Assembly: GCA_965204245.1 (NCBI GenBank)
Contig: CBDBED010000004.1
Location: 1-64,000, forward strand
Direction of reading: 5' to 3'
Source of the DNA: JAAXIE01 sp965204245
GTDB lineage: Bacteria > Chloroflexota > Dehalococcoidia > Lucifugimonadales > JAAXIE01
DNA length: 64,000 bases
In this document: in pieces, positions 51,446-60,200 of the stretch
Numbering within the stretch: the first letter of the stretch is position 1
How the letters are laid out: each line of letters starts with the position of its first letter
Made by a program: the position numbers and the translations under genes
The notes under the pieces: generated by a model
Databases searched by the model: none
Seen by the model: the letters and a program-made list of their open reading frames with translations, nothing else
What the model was told of the DNA's origin: nothing

Positions 51446-52116
51446 CCGCGACCTTGCGCCCGGTCCTTACTCTCGCAGCCAAGGACATCCTTCTCGAAGC
51501 CCGTACCAAGGATGTGCTCCTTTCGGTCGTGGTGTTCGGCGTGGTCGTCCTCGTCGTCTTCAACTTCGCCCTCGACATAACTCCCGCCTTGGCCGACCGC
51601 CTTGCCCCCGGTGTCCTCTGGGTGTCCTTCGCCTTTGCCGGGGTCCTAGCCATGAACCGTGCCTTTACCGCCGAAAAAGAGCGTGGCAGCCTCGAGGGCC
51701 TGCTCCTCTGTCCCGTCAGTGGCGATGTCCTCTTTTTCGGCAAGATGCTGGGTATCCTCGTGTTCATGTTGGCGGTACAGGCCGTCCTGCTGCCTATCTA
51801 CGGAATCATGTTCAACTTCGCTGGCTTCACCCCCGGGTTGGCCTTGACTGTCCTGTTGGTGACCGTGGGCTTTGCCGCCTTGGGCACCCTCTTCGCCGCC
51901 ATTGCAGTCCAGACACGCTCCCGCGAAATCATGCTCCCTACCCTCTTCTTCCCCATCGTCGCCCCCGCCCTGATAGCAGCAGTGGAGACCACAACGGCCG
52001 CCGTAAATGGTGAGGGGATTCTTTCGTCAGGGGGTTGGTATCCTCTGCTGGCAATATTCGATACAGTGTTTATCCTTGTATGCCCGTGGGTATTTCGCGC
52101 CGTGCTTGAGGAATAG
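51442..52116 (+). CDS. ccmB: Heme exporter membrane subunit CcmB
   Basis: A 224-residue membrane protein with six hydrophobic segments. The family start LRPVLTLAAKDILLEARTKD is followed by PGVLWVSFAFAGVLAMNRAFTAEKERGSLEGLLLCPVSGD and the conserved REIMLPTLFFPIVAPALIA. It pairs with CcmA in the ABC complex. Start GTG overlaps the ccmA stop (GTGA). Confidence 0.9.
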   Translation: MTATLRPVLTLAAKDILLEARTKDVLLSVVVFGVVVLVVFNFALDITPALADRLAPGVLWVSFAFAGVLAMNRAFTAEKERGSLEGLLLCPVSGDVLFFGKMLGILVFMLAVQAVLLPIYGIMFNFAGFTPGLALTVLLVTVGFAALGTLFAAIAVQTRSREIMLPTLFFPIVAPALIAAVETTTAAVNGEGILSSGGWYPLLAIFDTVFILVCPWVFRAVLEE

Positions 52117-52176
52117 CCCAATACTCAGATGGAACACTGGACATGCAAGACAGGATTGAAATGACAGGAGGCTTCG

Positions 52177-52917
52177 GTGGCAGGCAGTAGCGCAACAGCG
52201 AACAGGAGTTTGATGTCCGGCACGGGTCCAAAGCTGGCTTTATTGGTCGTTGCCACCGCCCTCATGCTCGCCAACCTATACCTCATCTTCATCTGGGCCC
52301 CCACCGACGCCATCCAAGGCGAGGTATACCGCATCATCTACTTCCATGTGCCCATCGCCTGGACCGCCTTCCTCGCCTTCTTCCTTGTTCTCATCGGCAG
52401 CGTCGCCTTCCTCTGGAAGCGCAACCAGCGCTGGGACGCCTTCGCCCACTCATCTGCAGAAATCGGTGTCATCCTCGCCACCATTGTCCTCATCACCGGC
52501 ATCATCTGGGCCAAGCCCGTCTGGGGCGTCTGGTGGGCATGGGAACCCAAGCTGACCACTACCCTAGTCCTCTGGCTCATATACGTCGGCTACCTCGTCC
52601 TGCGCAACTATGCCCCCAGCCCCGCACAAGGCGCCCGTTACGCCGCAGTGCTGGGCATCATCGGCTTCGCTGACGTCCCCATAATCTATTTTGCTACCGA
52701 GTGGTGGCGCGGCCAGCATCCCGACCTCGTCGTAGGTCCCGCCGCCGAGTCAGGACTCATCGGCTCGGACATTTACACTGTCCTCATGTTCTCCGTGTTG
52801 ACCTTCACCGTCCTCTTCGCCCTGCTCCTCTGGCAGAGGTTTTCCCTCCGCGTCGTTGAAGACGAAGCCAGAGAACTCACCTATGTCGCCCAAAGACAGG
52901 GACTCTTACCGGACTAG
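52177..52917 (+). CDS. ccmC: Heme-handling membrane protein CcmC
   Basis: A 246-residue membrane protein with six helices. The periplasmic heme-binding WWD motif reads WGVWWAWEPKLTTT, so the usual WD is WE, as in other Gram-positive-type CcmC proteins. Axial-type histidines are in YFHVPIAW and ATEWWRGQHPD. It passes heme to CcmE. The GTG start follows AGGAGG. Confidence 0.93.
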   Translation: MAGSSATANRSLMSGTGPKLALLVVATALMLANLYLIFIWAPTDAIQGEVYRIIYFHVPIAWTAFLAFFLVLIGSVAFLWKRNQRWDAFAHSSAEIGVILATIVLITGIIWAKPVWGVWWAWEPKLTTTLVLWLIYVGYLVLRNYAPSPAQGARYAAVLGIIGFADVPIIYFATEWWRGQHPDLVVGPAAESGLIGSDIYTVLMFSVLTFTVLFALLLWQRFSLRVVEDEARELTYVAQRQGLLPD

Positions 52918-52928
52918 GGGCCAAATCA

Positions 52929-53102
52929 ATGTCAGACAATCTCATCTATCTCTTCGCCGCCTTCGCTGTCACATGGATAGTCCTCTTCCTCTATTCCTTC
53001 TTCTTGGGAAGGCGCCAGCGGGAGGTAGAGCGCGAGGTCCAGGCCCTCCGCGAATACCTCCAGTCCGACCACGACAAAGAGGGCGGCCAGTCTTCCACGT
53101 GA
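52929..53102 (+). CDS. ccmD: CcmD-like small membrane protein
   Basis: A 57-residue protein missed by length filters: MSDNLIYLFAAFAVTWIVL, one membrane helix, then FFLGRRQREVEREVQALREYLQ, a charged coiled coil. Size, topology and place between ccmC and ccmE match CcmD, which releases holo-CcmE from the CcmABC complex. It starts 11 bases after ccmC. Confidence 0.8.
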   Translation: MSDNLIYLFAAFAVTWIVLFLYSFFLGRRQREVEREVQALREYLQSDHDKEGGQSST

Positions 53103-53161
53103 GTTGCGCGGCCCTTCCTCCTAGCTGTATCCTGAGTGTTAGACTCTGCACTGGATAACTG

Positions 53162-53617
53162 ATGTCGGAACTAAATCCATCTCAAGCAACGCCCCGGCCA
53201 AGTGGCGGCCTCATCAACAACAAGACCCGCCTCATCCTCGTCCTCGCGGTGATGGCCCTCAGCCTCGGCTACCTTCTCTACAGTGCCTTGGGCAATAACG
53301 GGCGCTACTACCTCACCGTCTCCGAGTTCTTCGAGGACGACTCCAACATGGCGGGACGTCCCGTGCGGGTGGTCGGCACTTTGGCCCCCGGCTCCCACGT
53401 CATACCCCAGGGCACCCTCGACCACAGCTTCGCGCTCATCGAAGGCGAAAGCCGCTTGGCCTCCTTCTACAGCGGTGTCCTCCCCGACCTCTTCGACAAC
53501 GAACACTCCGAAATCGTCCTCGAAGGCCAGTACCAAGGCGGCGCTTTCCACGCGGAATCTGTCATCGTGAAGTGCCCCTCCAAATACCAAGCCGAGAGCC
53601 GTGCGGAGCCCATCTAG
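53162..53617 (+). CDS. ccmE: Heme chaperone CcmE, CxxxY type
   Basis: A 151-residue protein with one N-terminal membrane anchor (RLILVLAVMALSLGYLLYSAL) and the OB-fold heme domain (YYLTVSEFFEDDSNMAGRPVRVVGTLAPGS). The covalent heme residue, histidine in the E. coli HxxxY motif, is here Cys138 in VKCPSKYQ (Tyr142), placing it in the cysteine-type CcmE group. No CcmF or CcmH gene follows. Confidence 0.92.
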   Translation: MSELNPSQATPRPSGGLINNKTRLILVLAVMALSLGYLLYSALGNNGRYYLTVSEFFEDDSNMAGRPVRVVGTLAPGSHVIPQGTLDHSFALIEGESRLASFYSGVLPDLFDNEHSEIVLEGQYQGGAFHAESVIVKCPSKYQAESRAEPI

Positions 53618-53735
53618 CCAACCCCCGGTCTCGCGGTAGCCTCTACCCGCCTTCTTCTACCTGTCGTTAGCCCCGCCTCTGGGTATTCTCCAAGCAATCA
53701 CAAGGACCATCCCCACTCATTTCTCACAAAGAAAA

Positions 53736-53758
53736 ACGGCCCCAATATGCGGGGCCGT
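53736..53758 (-). terminator. Terminator of the 2-oxoacid oxidoreductase operon
   Basis: Eight-base stem ACGGCCCC/GGGGCCGT, loop AATATGC; on the minus strand it is followed by TTTTTCTTTG. It ends transcription of the genes at 53787-56394. Confidence 0.8.
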
Positions 53759-53786
53759 CTCATCAAACTCGCTCGTGAATTCGGCG

Positions 53787-54650
53787 TTACAAATCGTACA
53801 CATCCAGCAACTCATCGGGCGTCCGGAGCGTTGCCTTGCTGTGGATTTCCTGCATGCGCTGTTGCAGCGTTGGCCGCTGCTCCTTGAAAATCACCCCGAG
53901 CGGCACCCCCGGGCTGCGAATCACCCGGTAAGCCGACTCCTTGTCGCTGGAATCGTGGCTCTCGGGCAGCGTATACGCCAAGGGCTCAATGCCCTTCTTG
54001 GGGTTCCCCTTCAGTGCCTCATAGGTGTCGTTGTAAGTCGTGCAGGGAGACTGCACATGCACTATGGAGAATCCAGGGTGGTCCATGCCCTGCCCGATCA
54101 GCCTTGCAAGCTCACGCACTTGGCTCGACATGCTCGAGGCAATGAACGACACTCCCATCGCCATGTACAGCTCAAACGGGTCCAGCGAGTCCTCCGGCTT
54201 GCCGAAGGGCGTGGAACTCGTGATTTCCCCCAAGTCCGTTGTTGGCGAACTCTGCCCCTTGGTCAGTCCGTAAACCCCATTGTCCATCACCACAGCGCAG
54301 GCATTCAGATTCCGTGTCGCCTGAGGGGCTATGTGCTCCGCCCCGATGCTGAGGAAGTCCCCGTCACCCGCTACCACTATCACGTTGAGTTCGGGCCGCG
54401 CCATCTTTACGCCCATCGCTATCGGCAAAGAGCGACCGTGGATGCCATGGAACCCGTAGGGCTGCGCACCTTCCAGCAGGTGCACTAGATTGCCGGAGCA
54501 ACCAATCCCCGCCACCACCACGTTATTTTCCATTGGCAGGTCAAGGCGCTTGTTCCGCTCCAGCGTGGCGAACTCCAAGGCCCGCCTCACGCCGAAATCT
54601 CCACAGCCTGGGCACCATTTGAAATCATATTCCGGGTTCTTGTTAGTCAT
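53787..54650 (-). CDS. 2-oxoacid:acceptor oxidoreductase, beta subunit
   Basis: A 287-residue TPP-binding subunit: FKWCPGCGDFGV and GIGCSGN supply cluster/TPP-region cysteines, and VAGDGDFLSIGAEH..CAVVMDNGVYGLTKGQSSPTT is the TPP-Mg motif. With the alpha/gamma subunit upstream it oxidatively decarboxylates a 2-oxoacid, probably 2-oxoglutarate or pyruvate, reducing ferredoxin or a similar acceptor. It follows the alpha gene by 31 bases. Confidence 0.92.
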   Translation of the reverse strand: MTNKNPEYDFKWCPGCGDFGVRRALEFATLERNKRLDLPMENNVVVAGIGCSGNLVHLLEGAQPYGFHGIHGRSLPIAMGVKMARPELNVIVVAGDGDFLSIGAEHIAPQATRNLNACAVVMDNGVYGLTKGQSSPTTDLGEITSSTPFGKPEDSLDPFELYMAMGVSFIASSMSSQVRELARLIGQGMDHPGFSIVHVQSPCTTYNDTYEALKGNPKKGIEPLAYTLPESHDSSDKESAYRVIRSPGVPLGVIFKEQRPTLQQRMQEIHSKATLRTPDELLDVYDL

Positions 54651-54681
54651 CTCTTCACCGCCCGTTTCCGTTGGACTATGG

Positions 54682-56394
54682 TCATCGGTTCGACGTTGCT
54701 AGCCCATTGGACTTTGCTCGTTCAGAGAACGCTGCTTCCAAGTCCCGCGCCTTGAACGGCAGTCCCGTGTACTGAGTGATGGCCTCGGCCTTCACTCCCC
54801 AAGACCGTAAAATAGAAGCGAACTGCCCTTGGTAGTTCAACTCAGGTACCAACACCAGTTCCTTCTGCTTCAACTCTTCCAACATCTCTGCCGGCAGGGG
54901 ATGCAGATACATCGTGTAGTACCACGCCAGATCGACTCCCTGTGCCTTGAGGGCATCATAAGCGTCCCGGGCCGGCCCCTTCGACCCGCCCCACGGCACG
55001 ATAGCGATGGGACAGTCCGTGTTCTCGCTTTCGTAAGTCCCGTTCTCCAGCAGCTTCAGCTTGCTGAAGCGGCGCTCCGTCATATGCACATGATATTGAG
55101 GCAAGTGGGTGGTGTCCCCGTATGTATCGTGCTCGCTTCCGTTTGCCACATACGCCCCGGGTCTCCCCGGAATAGGGAAGGGGGACAGCTCCGGGTTTTC
55201 GTAGCGCTTGTAAGCGCCGTTCTCGTCGCAGTCCCCCTGAAACACCACCCTGTCTTCTGTGACCACCTTCGACAGGTCCGGTTTGCGTATGTTCTGCGTT
55301 CGCTCTGCCAGCGAGTGCTCGCTGAGCACGATCACCGGCCCTTGGTACCTCTCTGCCCAATTCAGAGCACTGATGGCGGCATAGAAGCACTCCTCCACCG
55401 TACCCGGTGCTATCACCGGCAGGCACACGTCCCCGTGCGCCGGATACAAAGCGGACATCAAGTCCGCCTGCTCCGTCTTGGTGGGCAAGCCCGTGGCCGG
55501 ACCTCCTCGCTGCACATTCACTACAACGCAGGGTATCTCCGCCATCCAAGCCAGCCCCAAGCCCTCGGTCATCAGTGAGAACCCCGGCCCGGCAGTAGCG
55601 GTCATGGACTTCTTTCCAGCGAAGCCGGCACCGAGAATCGAGGTGATGGACTCTATCTCCGAACTTACCTGGTACGCCACTTGCCCCTCGCCCACCAGAT
55701 GACGCTCCATGTACAGCAGAACCGGCGTAGCGGGCGAGATCGGGTATCCGGCATAGAACTCCAGCCCCGCGCTCACTGCTCCCAGCGACAGCGCGTCGTT
55801 CCCCTTGATTAGCACCTGGCTATATGTCGGCTTCTTCGGAGACTCCAAGTCCACCAAGTGCATCTCGGTATTGGCCACATGGTTCATGCCCAGCTGCAGG
55901 GCCTTCAGGTTGGCCTCGATGATGGCATCCCGGCCCTTGAAGCGCTGGGTAATGAAGCTTTGGAAATACTCTTGTGGCATGTTGACCAAGTGGGCCAACG
56001 CCCCCATCAGCACCATGTTCGCTGAACGCGACTCCCCGGCCTCCTTGGCTAGCTCGTCGAGCGGTATGCCCAACGCCCGCTGCTCATCCGGCAACTCAAA
56101 CTTCGAGTCGTAGATCACAACCCCGCCGTCTCTCACTTCCTCGGCATGGGTGTGATAGGCCTCAAGGTTCAAGGCAACCAGTATGTCCAGATCATCGCCC
56201 ACGCTCTTGATTTCATTGGGCGATATCCGGGTTTGAGTCCACGTCGGCCCTCCCAGGATTTGGGAAGGGAAGGTGGCAAATGTGAGAACGTGGTAGCCTA
56301 CCGTCGCGGCTGCCCTAGCCAGCATGTCCGAAGCGGTGACAACGCCCTGTCCGCCGTCTCCCGCGAATCTGACCACGAAGTCTCGGGTTTCCAA
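54682..56394 (-). CDS. 2-oxoacid:acceptor oxidoreductase, fused gamma-alpha subunit
   Basis: A 570-residue fusion: an N-terminal gamma domain (RFAGDGGQGVVTASDMLARAAATVGYHVLTFATFPSQILGG) and a C-terminal alpha domain (GNDALSLGAVSAGLEFYAGYPISPATP, SIIESITSILGAGFAGKKSMTATAGPGFSLMTEGLGLAWMAEIPCVVVNVQRGGPATGLPT). This two-subunit layout is typical of KorAB-type enzymes. The second part may include the swivelling domain near residue 430. Start ATG at 56394 (METRDFVVRF). Confidence 0.92.
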   Translation of the reverse strand: METRDFVVRFAGDGGQGVVTASDMLARAAATVGYHVLTFATFPSQILGGPTWTQTRISPNEIKSVGDDLDILVALNLEAYHTHAEEVRDGGVVIYDSKFELPDEQRALGIPLDELAKEAGESRSANMVLMGALAHLVNMPQEYFQSFITQRFKGRDAIIEANLKALQLGMNHVANTEMHLVDLESPKKPTYSQVLIKGNDALSLGAVSAGLEFYAGYPISPATPVLLYMERHLVGEGQVAYQVSSEIESITSILGAGFAGKKSMTATAGPGFSLMTEGLGLAWMAEIPCVVVNVQRGGPATGLPTKTEQADLMSALYPAHGDVCLPVIAPGTVEECFYAAISALNWAERYQGPVIVLSEHSLAERTQNIRKPDLSKVVTEDRVVFQGDCDENGAYKRYENPELSPFPIPGRPGAYVANGSEHDTYGDTTHLPQYHVHMTERRFSKLKLLENGTYESENTDCPIAIVPWGGSKGPARDAYDALKAQGVDLAWYYTMYLHPLPAEMLEELKQKELVLVPELNYQGQFASILRSWGVKAEAITQYTGLPFKARDLEAAFSERAKSNGLATSNR

Positions 56395-56569
56395 TCCGAT
56401 ACCTCCAAAGAGTCCGCTTACGGCCTACGATGGCGTCATGCAGACACGTTCTAGCGTCCAAAATGGGCGCAGACTTTCGCGCGCTAGCGTACTCTCCAAA
56501 GCCCCTGCATGTCAACGGAAATCGTCGCCACCGCCAGCCATCTGCGCCCGCGCCCCTTGGCCGTTTCCC

Positions 56570-57979
56570 CTAGACCGGTGGCCTCCGCAAATGCCACTCA
56601 GTCGCCTTCTCATAAGCACTGGCAACCCTGAACAGCAGCCCCTCACCCAGCCATGGGCCTGCCAGTTGCAGCCCCGCAGGCAGCCCCTCTCCCGTGAATC
56701 CGCAGGGCACCGTAATCGCCGGCTGCCCGCTCACATCGAATGGACGCGTATACAGGGTCATCATTCCCTGCCCCTCGAAAGGCCGTCCTGTAGGCACCGT
56801 GGGGTCCTCATCAATTCCATGCGCCGGTATGGGGCATGTGGGTGAGGCCAGCACGTCGAACTCTTCCAGTGCCTTCCCGAACTCCTGCTGCACCAGAGTC
56901 TTGACCCGCTGCGCCTTGATGTAATCGACGGCAGTCACCGCCGCACCCATCTGAAGGCGTCCCCGCACGTTGTCTCCGTAGTCCGCCCCGTGTTCCAGCA
57001 GCCATTCCTCGTGGATGGCAGTGGACTCCGAGCGGCTGATCAAGTTAGCTGCATAAGAACTCGCCTCGGCTAGAGGCAGGGACATCTCCTTCACCTCAGC
57101 TCCCAACTCCTCCAGCACCCCCACCGCTCGGCGCACCAGCCCCGCGATCTCCGGGTCGAACTCCATATCCCAGATTTCCTTGGGCAACCCCACCTTGAGG
57201 CTACGGACTCCCCCTTCCAAGTCCGCCGAATAATCAGGCACAGGGACTCGCAACGATGACGGGTCATTCCTGTCATACCCCGCCAGCACCTGCAACATGA
57301 TGGCATTATCCTCGACCGTGCGGGTCATCGGCCCCGCATGGTCCAGCGACCAAGACAGCGGCACCACTCCATACCGGCTGACACGTCCGTACGTTGGCTT
57401 GATGCCCACCAAGCTGCACATGCACGACGGTATCCGTATGGAACCCGCCGTATCCGTACCCATGGTCCCCATCGTCATCCCGGCAGCAACCGCAGCACCC
57501 GAGCCGCCGCTCGAACCGCCCGGAATGCGCCCGTGCAGCCAGGGGTTGTGGCACGGCCCGTAATGCGCGTTGTTGTTCGTAGACCCCGGAGCAAACTCGT
57601 GCAGGTTGTTCTTCCCCACGATGATGCCCCCGGCCCTCTTCAGACGCGCAGTGGTCGTGGCATCATAATCCGGAACGAAGTCCGACATTACCTTGGACCC
57701 TGCCGTGGTTGGCACGCCCTTGGTGTAATACAAGTCCTTCAGCGACAGGGGAATGCCGTGCAACGGCCCCCGCCGTCGCCCCCGCGCCAGCTCATTCGTC
57801 AGCCTGCGGGCATCCCGCCGCGCTTCATCGCCCATCACGGTAATGAAAGCATTGAGCTGCGGCTCCAGACGCTCAATCCGCTCCAACGTGGCGTCCACCA
57901 AGTCCACTGGAGAGGCTTCACCCCTCTCCACCAGTTGCGCCGCCTCCGTTATCGTCAGTTGCGCCATCTCTTCGCTCAT
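56570..57979 (-). CDS. Amidase (GatA/AtzF-like)
   Basis: A 469-residue amidase-signature enzyme. The Ser-cisSer-Lys triad lies in IPLSLKDLYYTKGVPTTAG, PGGSSGGSGAAVAAGM and TDTAGSIRIPS. GatA-like blocks NNLHEFAPGSTNNN and FDVLASPTCPIPAHG are present. As the partner gene is AtzG-like instead of a full gatC and no gatB is nearby, a catabolic amide or urea-derivative hydrolase is more likely than tRNA amidation. The ATG at 57979 (5 bases after AGGAGG) overlaps the upstream TGA; a GTG one codon earlier is also possible. Confidence 0.88.
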   Translation of the reverse strand: MSEEMAQLTITEAAQLVERGEASPVDLVDATLERIERLEPQLNAFITVMGDEARRDARRLTNELARGRRRGPLHGIPLSLKDLYYTKGVPTTAGSKVMSDFVPDYDATTTARLKRAGGIIVGKNNLHEFAPGSTNNNAHYGPCHNPWLHGRIPGGSSGGSGAAVAAGMTMGTMGTDTAGSIRIPSCMCSLVGIKPTYGRVSRYGVVPLSWSLDHAGPMTRTVEDNAIMLQVLAGYDRNDPSSLRVPVPDYSADLEGGVRSLKVGLPKEIWDMEFDPEIAGLVRRAVGVLEELGAEVKEMSLPLAEASSYAANLISRSESTAIHEEWLLEHGADYGDNVRGRLQMGAAVTAVDYIKAQRVKTLVQQEFGKALEEFDVLASPTCPIPAHGIDEDPTVPTGRPFEGQGMMTLYTRPFDVSGQPAITVPCGFTGEGLPAGLQLAGPWLGEGLLFRVASAYEKATEWHLRRPPV

Positions 57980-58188
57980 CACTTCCTCCTGTTTGCCGGC
58001 AGGTTCATCGGTCCGATGAAAGCAGGCTCCACTTCGAACAGGGCTCCCTTGGTGACCTCAGCCAGCTTCCGAATACTCACGTCCAAGTCCTTGGCCACAA
58101 CTTCCAGCCTTTGGGGGTCCAGTTCCATGCCACGGATTGCCGCGATACGGCTCACCATTTCCGGTGTGAGCTCTTGGTCTTGGGCCAT
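57979..58188 (-). CDS. AtzG/GatC-like small amidase subunit
   Basis: A 69-residue protein, MAQDQELTPEMVSRIAAIRGMELDPQRLEVVAKDLDVSIRKLAEV..., similar in size and helix pattern to GatC/AtzG subunits that stabilise amidases. The ATG at 58188 follows GGAGGTGG; a longer frame to 58245 is unlikely. Translationally coupled to the amidase gene. Confidence 0.72.
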   Translation of the reverse strand: MAQDQELTPEMVSRIAAIRGMELDPQRLEVVAKDLDVSIRKLAEVTKGALFEVEPAFIGPMNLPANRRK

Positions 58189-58268
58189 CGGCCACCTCCT
58201 CTTCTTCCGGGTTGCAATCGAGGTCGCACGGTCCGACAGGTACAAGGCATGCGATACGCAACGGGCCC

Positions 58269-58274
58269 ATTATA
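58269..58274 (-). promoter_or_regulatory. -10 element of the amidase operon
   Basis: Minus strand TATAAT (58274-58269), about 80 bases before the AtzG-like start. No convincing -35 box. Confidence 0.45.
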
Positions 58275-58323
58275 TCGGCTAATTCCCCGGGTTGGCGGCC
58301 ACGACCCCGCAAGCTGAGTTTCG

Positions 58324-58352
58324 TTGACACCCCAAAGAGTGCAACATAGACT
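58324..58352 (+). promoter_or_regulatory. Promoter of the FAA hydrolase gene
   Basis: TTGACA (58324-58329), 17-base spacer, TAGACT (58347-58352), 36 bases before the ATG at 58389, which has GGAGG upstream. Confidence 0.65.
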
Positions 58353-58388
58353 CCCACCAATCTCCAACTACACTCCAACGGAGGACCC

Positions 58389-59330
58389 ATGAAACTCGTC
58401 TTCTACGACACCCCCGGCGGCTCCGAGCGCAACCACATACCGGGCGTCCTCACCGACGCTGGCGTAGTCAACATCGAGTCCGCCGTCTCTCACCTCCCCA
58501 ACTGGACGCCCCAAGTGCTCATGTCCGGCATCATCGATGATTTCGATTCCCTGCGCCCCGAACTGGAGCGCCTCGCAGCCAGCGGCCCCGCTCTGCCCCT
58601 CAGCAGCATCCAGTTGCGCCCTCCCCTGCCCCGCCCCAGCAAAATCCTTGCCTGCATCGGCAACTACTGGGAGCACGACCAGCGCGAGGCTCGCCCCCTC
58701 AACATGTTCCTCAAGTCCCCCGATGCCGTCATCGGCCCCGGCGATACCGTCAGGCTCCCCAACTTCACCGAAGCATGGGTATTCCACCACGAGGCCGAGC
58801 TAGGCGTCGTCATTAAGGGCCCCGCCAAGGACATCACCGCCGAGAACTTCCGTGATGCCATTTTCGGCTATACCTGTGTCATCGACGTTTCCGCCCGCTA
58901 CGAAGGCCGCCGCACATGGCGCAACGGCAGTTGGATGGGCAAGTCCTTCGACACCTTTGCCCCCATCGGCCCCTGCATCGTCACCGCCGACGAAATCCCC
59001 GACCCCAACGACGTCATCATCAGGTTCTGGAACCACGGCGAGCTCTATCACGAATACAACACCGACGACATGGAGCACTGGGTGCCCGAACTCATCCGCT
59101 TCGCCACCAACATCATGACCATGAACAGCGGGGACGTCCTCATGTGCGGCACGAACCACGAGGGCCTCGGCCCCCTGCAGGAAGGCGACCACGCCGAAAT
59201 CGAAATCGCAGGCATCGGCCGCATGGACATCCACGTAGAAGACCCCCTCCACCGCACCTGGGAGCGTGGCGTCTACATGGGCGAAGGCTCCACCAACCCC
59301 GCAGCCCGATCCCAGCAAGGTGCGAATTAA
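58389..59330 (+). CDS. Fumarylacetoacetate hydrolase-family protein
   Basis: A 313-residue FAH-fold enzyme: N-terminal VFYDTPGGSERNHIPG, then the metal-binding HHEAELGVVIKGPAKDIT (two acidic ligands), FGYTCVIDVSARYEG (third ligand), GKSFDTFAPIGPCIVTADEIPDPND and GDVLMCGTNHEGLG. It hydrolyses C-C bonds in 2-oxo or 1,3-diketo acids, as in the late steps of aromatic breakdown. AACGGAGG precedes the ATG. Confidence 0.93.
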   Translation: MKLVFYDTPGGSERNHIPGVLTDAGVVNIESAVSHLPNWTPQVLMSGIIDDFDSLRPELERLAASGPALPLSSIQLRPPLPRPSKILACIGNYWEHDQREARPLNMFLKSPDAVIGPGDTVRLPNFTEAWVFHHEAELGVVIKGPAKDITAENFRDAIFGYTCVIDVSARYEGRRTWRNGSWMGKSFDTFAPIGPCIVTADEIPDPNDVIIRFWNHGELYHEYNTDDMEHWVPELIRFATNIMTMNSGDVLMCGTNHEGLGPLQEGDHAEIEIAGIGRMDIHVEDPLHRTWERGVYMGEGSTNPAARSQQGAN

Positions 59331-59394
59331 GTCCGGGTCCCTTCTTGTGTTGCCAGTGTAGAAAAGACAGGGATGCGTCTTTCGATGCGTAGGA

Positions 59395-59781
59395 GTGAGG
59401 TTGAGCAGTTTCAAGCGGGTGACCAAGAGTGAGGCGCTATCAGAGGCTAACGAACGCTTGCAAGGAGGGCCTCTGACAAATTCCAACACATCCTTTTCAA
59501 CTGTGAATCGGAGCGTTCCGGTTTGGTGGCTCAATATTCGTCCCGAAAAGCTAACCCAAGACCACTACATCTTGCTTGCAGGTCATTCCAAACTGATTCT
59601 GTTGCATCTTGCCGCGAATGACATGAGAGTCCCCGAAGGGGTGTTCAAGGTGAGGAAGGACAATGGAAAACTCCACATTGAAATATGGGCTGAAGGCGAT
59701 AACTATTTGTGTGACAGGTACGGGACCAAGTACGATTTCAGGCAGCACCACAGACACACATGGGAGTTATCGAGGGACTAG
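59395..59781 (+). CDS. Hypothetical protein
   Basis: A 128-residue basic protein of no recognised family: WWLNIRPEKLTQDHYILLAGHSKLILLHLAANDMRVPEGVF and IEIWAEGDNYLCDRYGTKYDF suggest a small alpha/beta domain. Base composition is lower in GC than neighbours, so it may be acquired. The start is either GTG 59395 or TTG 59401, the latter having AGGAGTGAGG upstream. Confidence 0.55.
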   Translation: MRLSSFKRVTKSEALSEANERLQGGPLTNSNTSFSTVNRSVPVWWLNIRPEKLTQDHYILLAGHSKLILLHLAANDMRVPEGVFKVRKDNGKLHIEIWAEGDNYLCDRYGTKYDFRQHHRHTWELSRD

Positions 59782-59834
59782 CAGAACCACCCCGAACCTA
59801 GCTCCGTCCCCAGCCCGACCATGACATCTCGCCG

Positions 59835-59863
59835 TTGACAGACCACACCCCTCCCTCTAGCCT
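59835..59863 (+). promoter_or_regulatory. Promoter upstream of header-word array D
   Basis: TTGACA (59835-59840), 17-base spacer, TAGCCT (59858-59863). It shares only the promoter pattern with the leaders at 19107 and 37265, but sits about 120 bases ahead of its array, close to the 110 bases at 37265. Confidence 0.4.
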
Positions 59864-59964
59864 CAAAGCAGGCCCACAGAGAGGATGGCGCTTCCATACC
59901 TTGCTGCCCCCCTCGCACGGCCCTTGCCACCCCCTCGGGAGCCTGCCCCCAAGGGTCAGAAAAA

Positions 59965-60140
59965 ATGAGAAACCAATCCAGCTACGGCCCAGCTACAAAA
60001 ATGAGAAAATGAGAAACAAACTAGCTACGAAAAAACACCCGCCAGATACGACCACTTTCTCATTTTGTATCTGGCCACGTCATTCCGCGTGAGTAAATTG
60101 CGAGGGATTCGATAGGAAAATGGGAGAGAAATGAGAAACT
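59965..60140. repeat. Header-word repeat array D
   Basis: Headers CAGCTACGG, CAGCTACAAAA, TAGCTACGAAAA and CAGATACG are combined with the word ATGAGAAA (five direct copies, including a doublet after the second header) and its complement TTTCTCAT. CCAGATACGACC..TTTTGTATCTGG forms an inverted repeat. The TPP gene starts 60 bases downstream. The gap 59782-60200 holds nothing else. Confidence 0.65.
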
Positions 60141-60200
60141 CTTTCTCATTTCCTGGCATGGAACCAAGACTGAACAGGACAACGCGAGAGGAGACCGCCA

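Noticed and set aside
59835..60092. An 85-residue ORF over array D
   Set aside because: It is translated repeat (QLRPSYKNEKMRNK) with no similarity; it begins inside the promoter.
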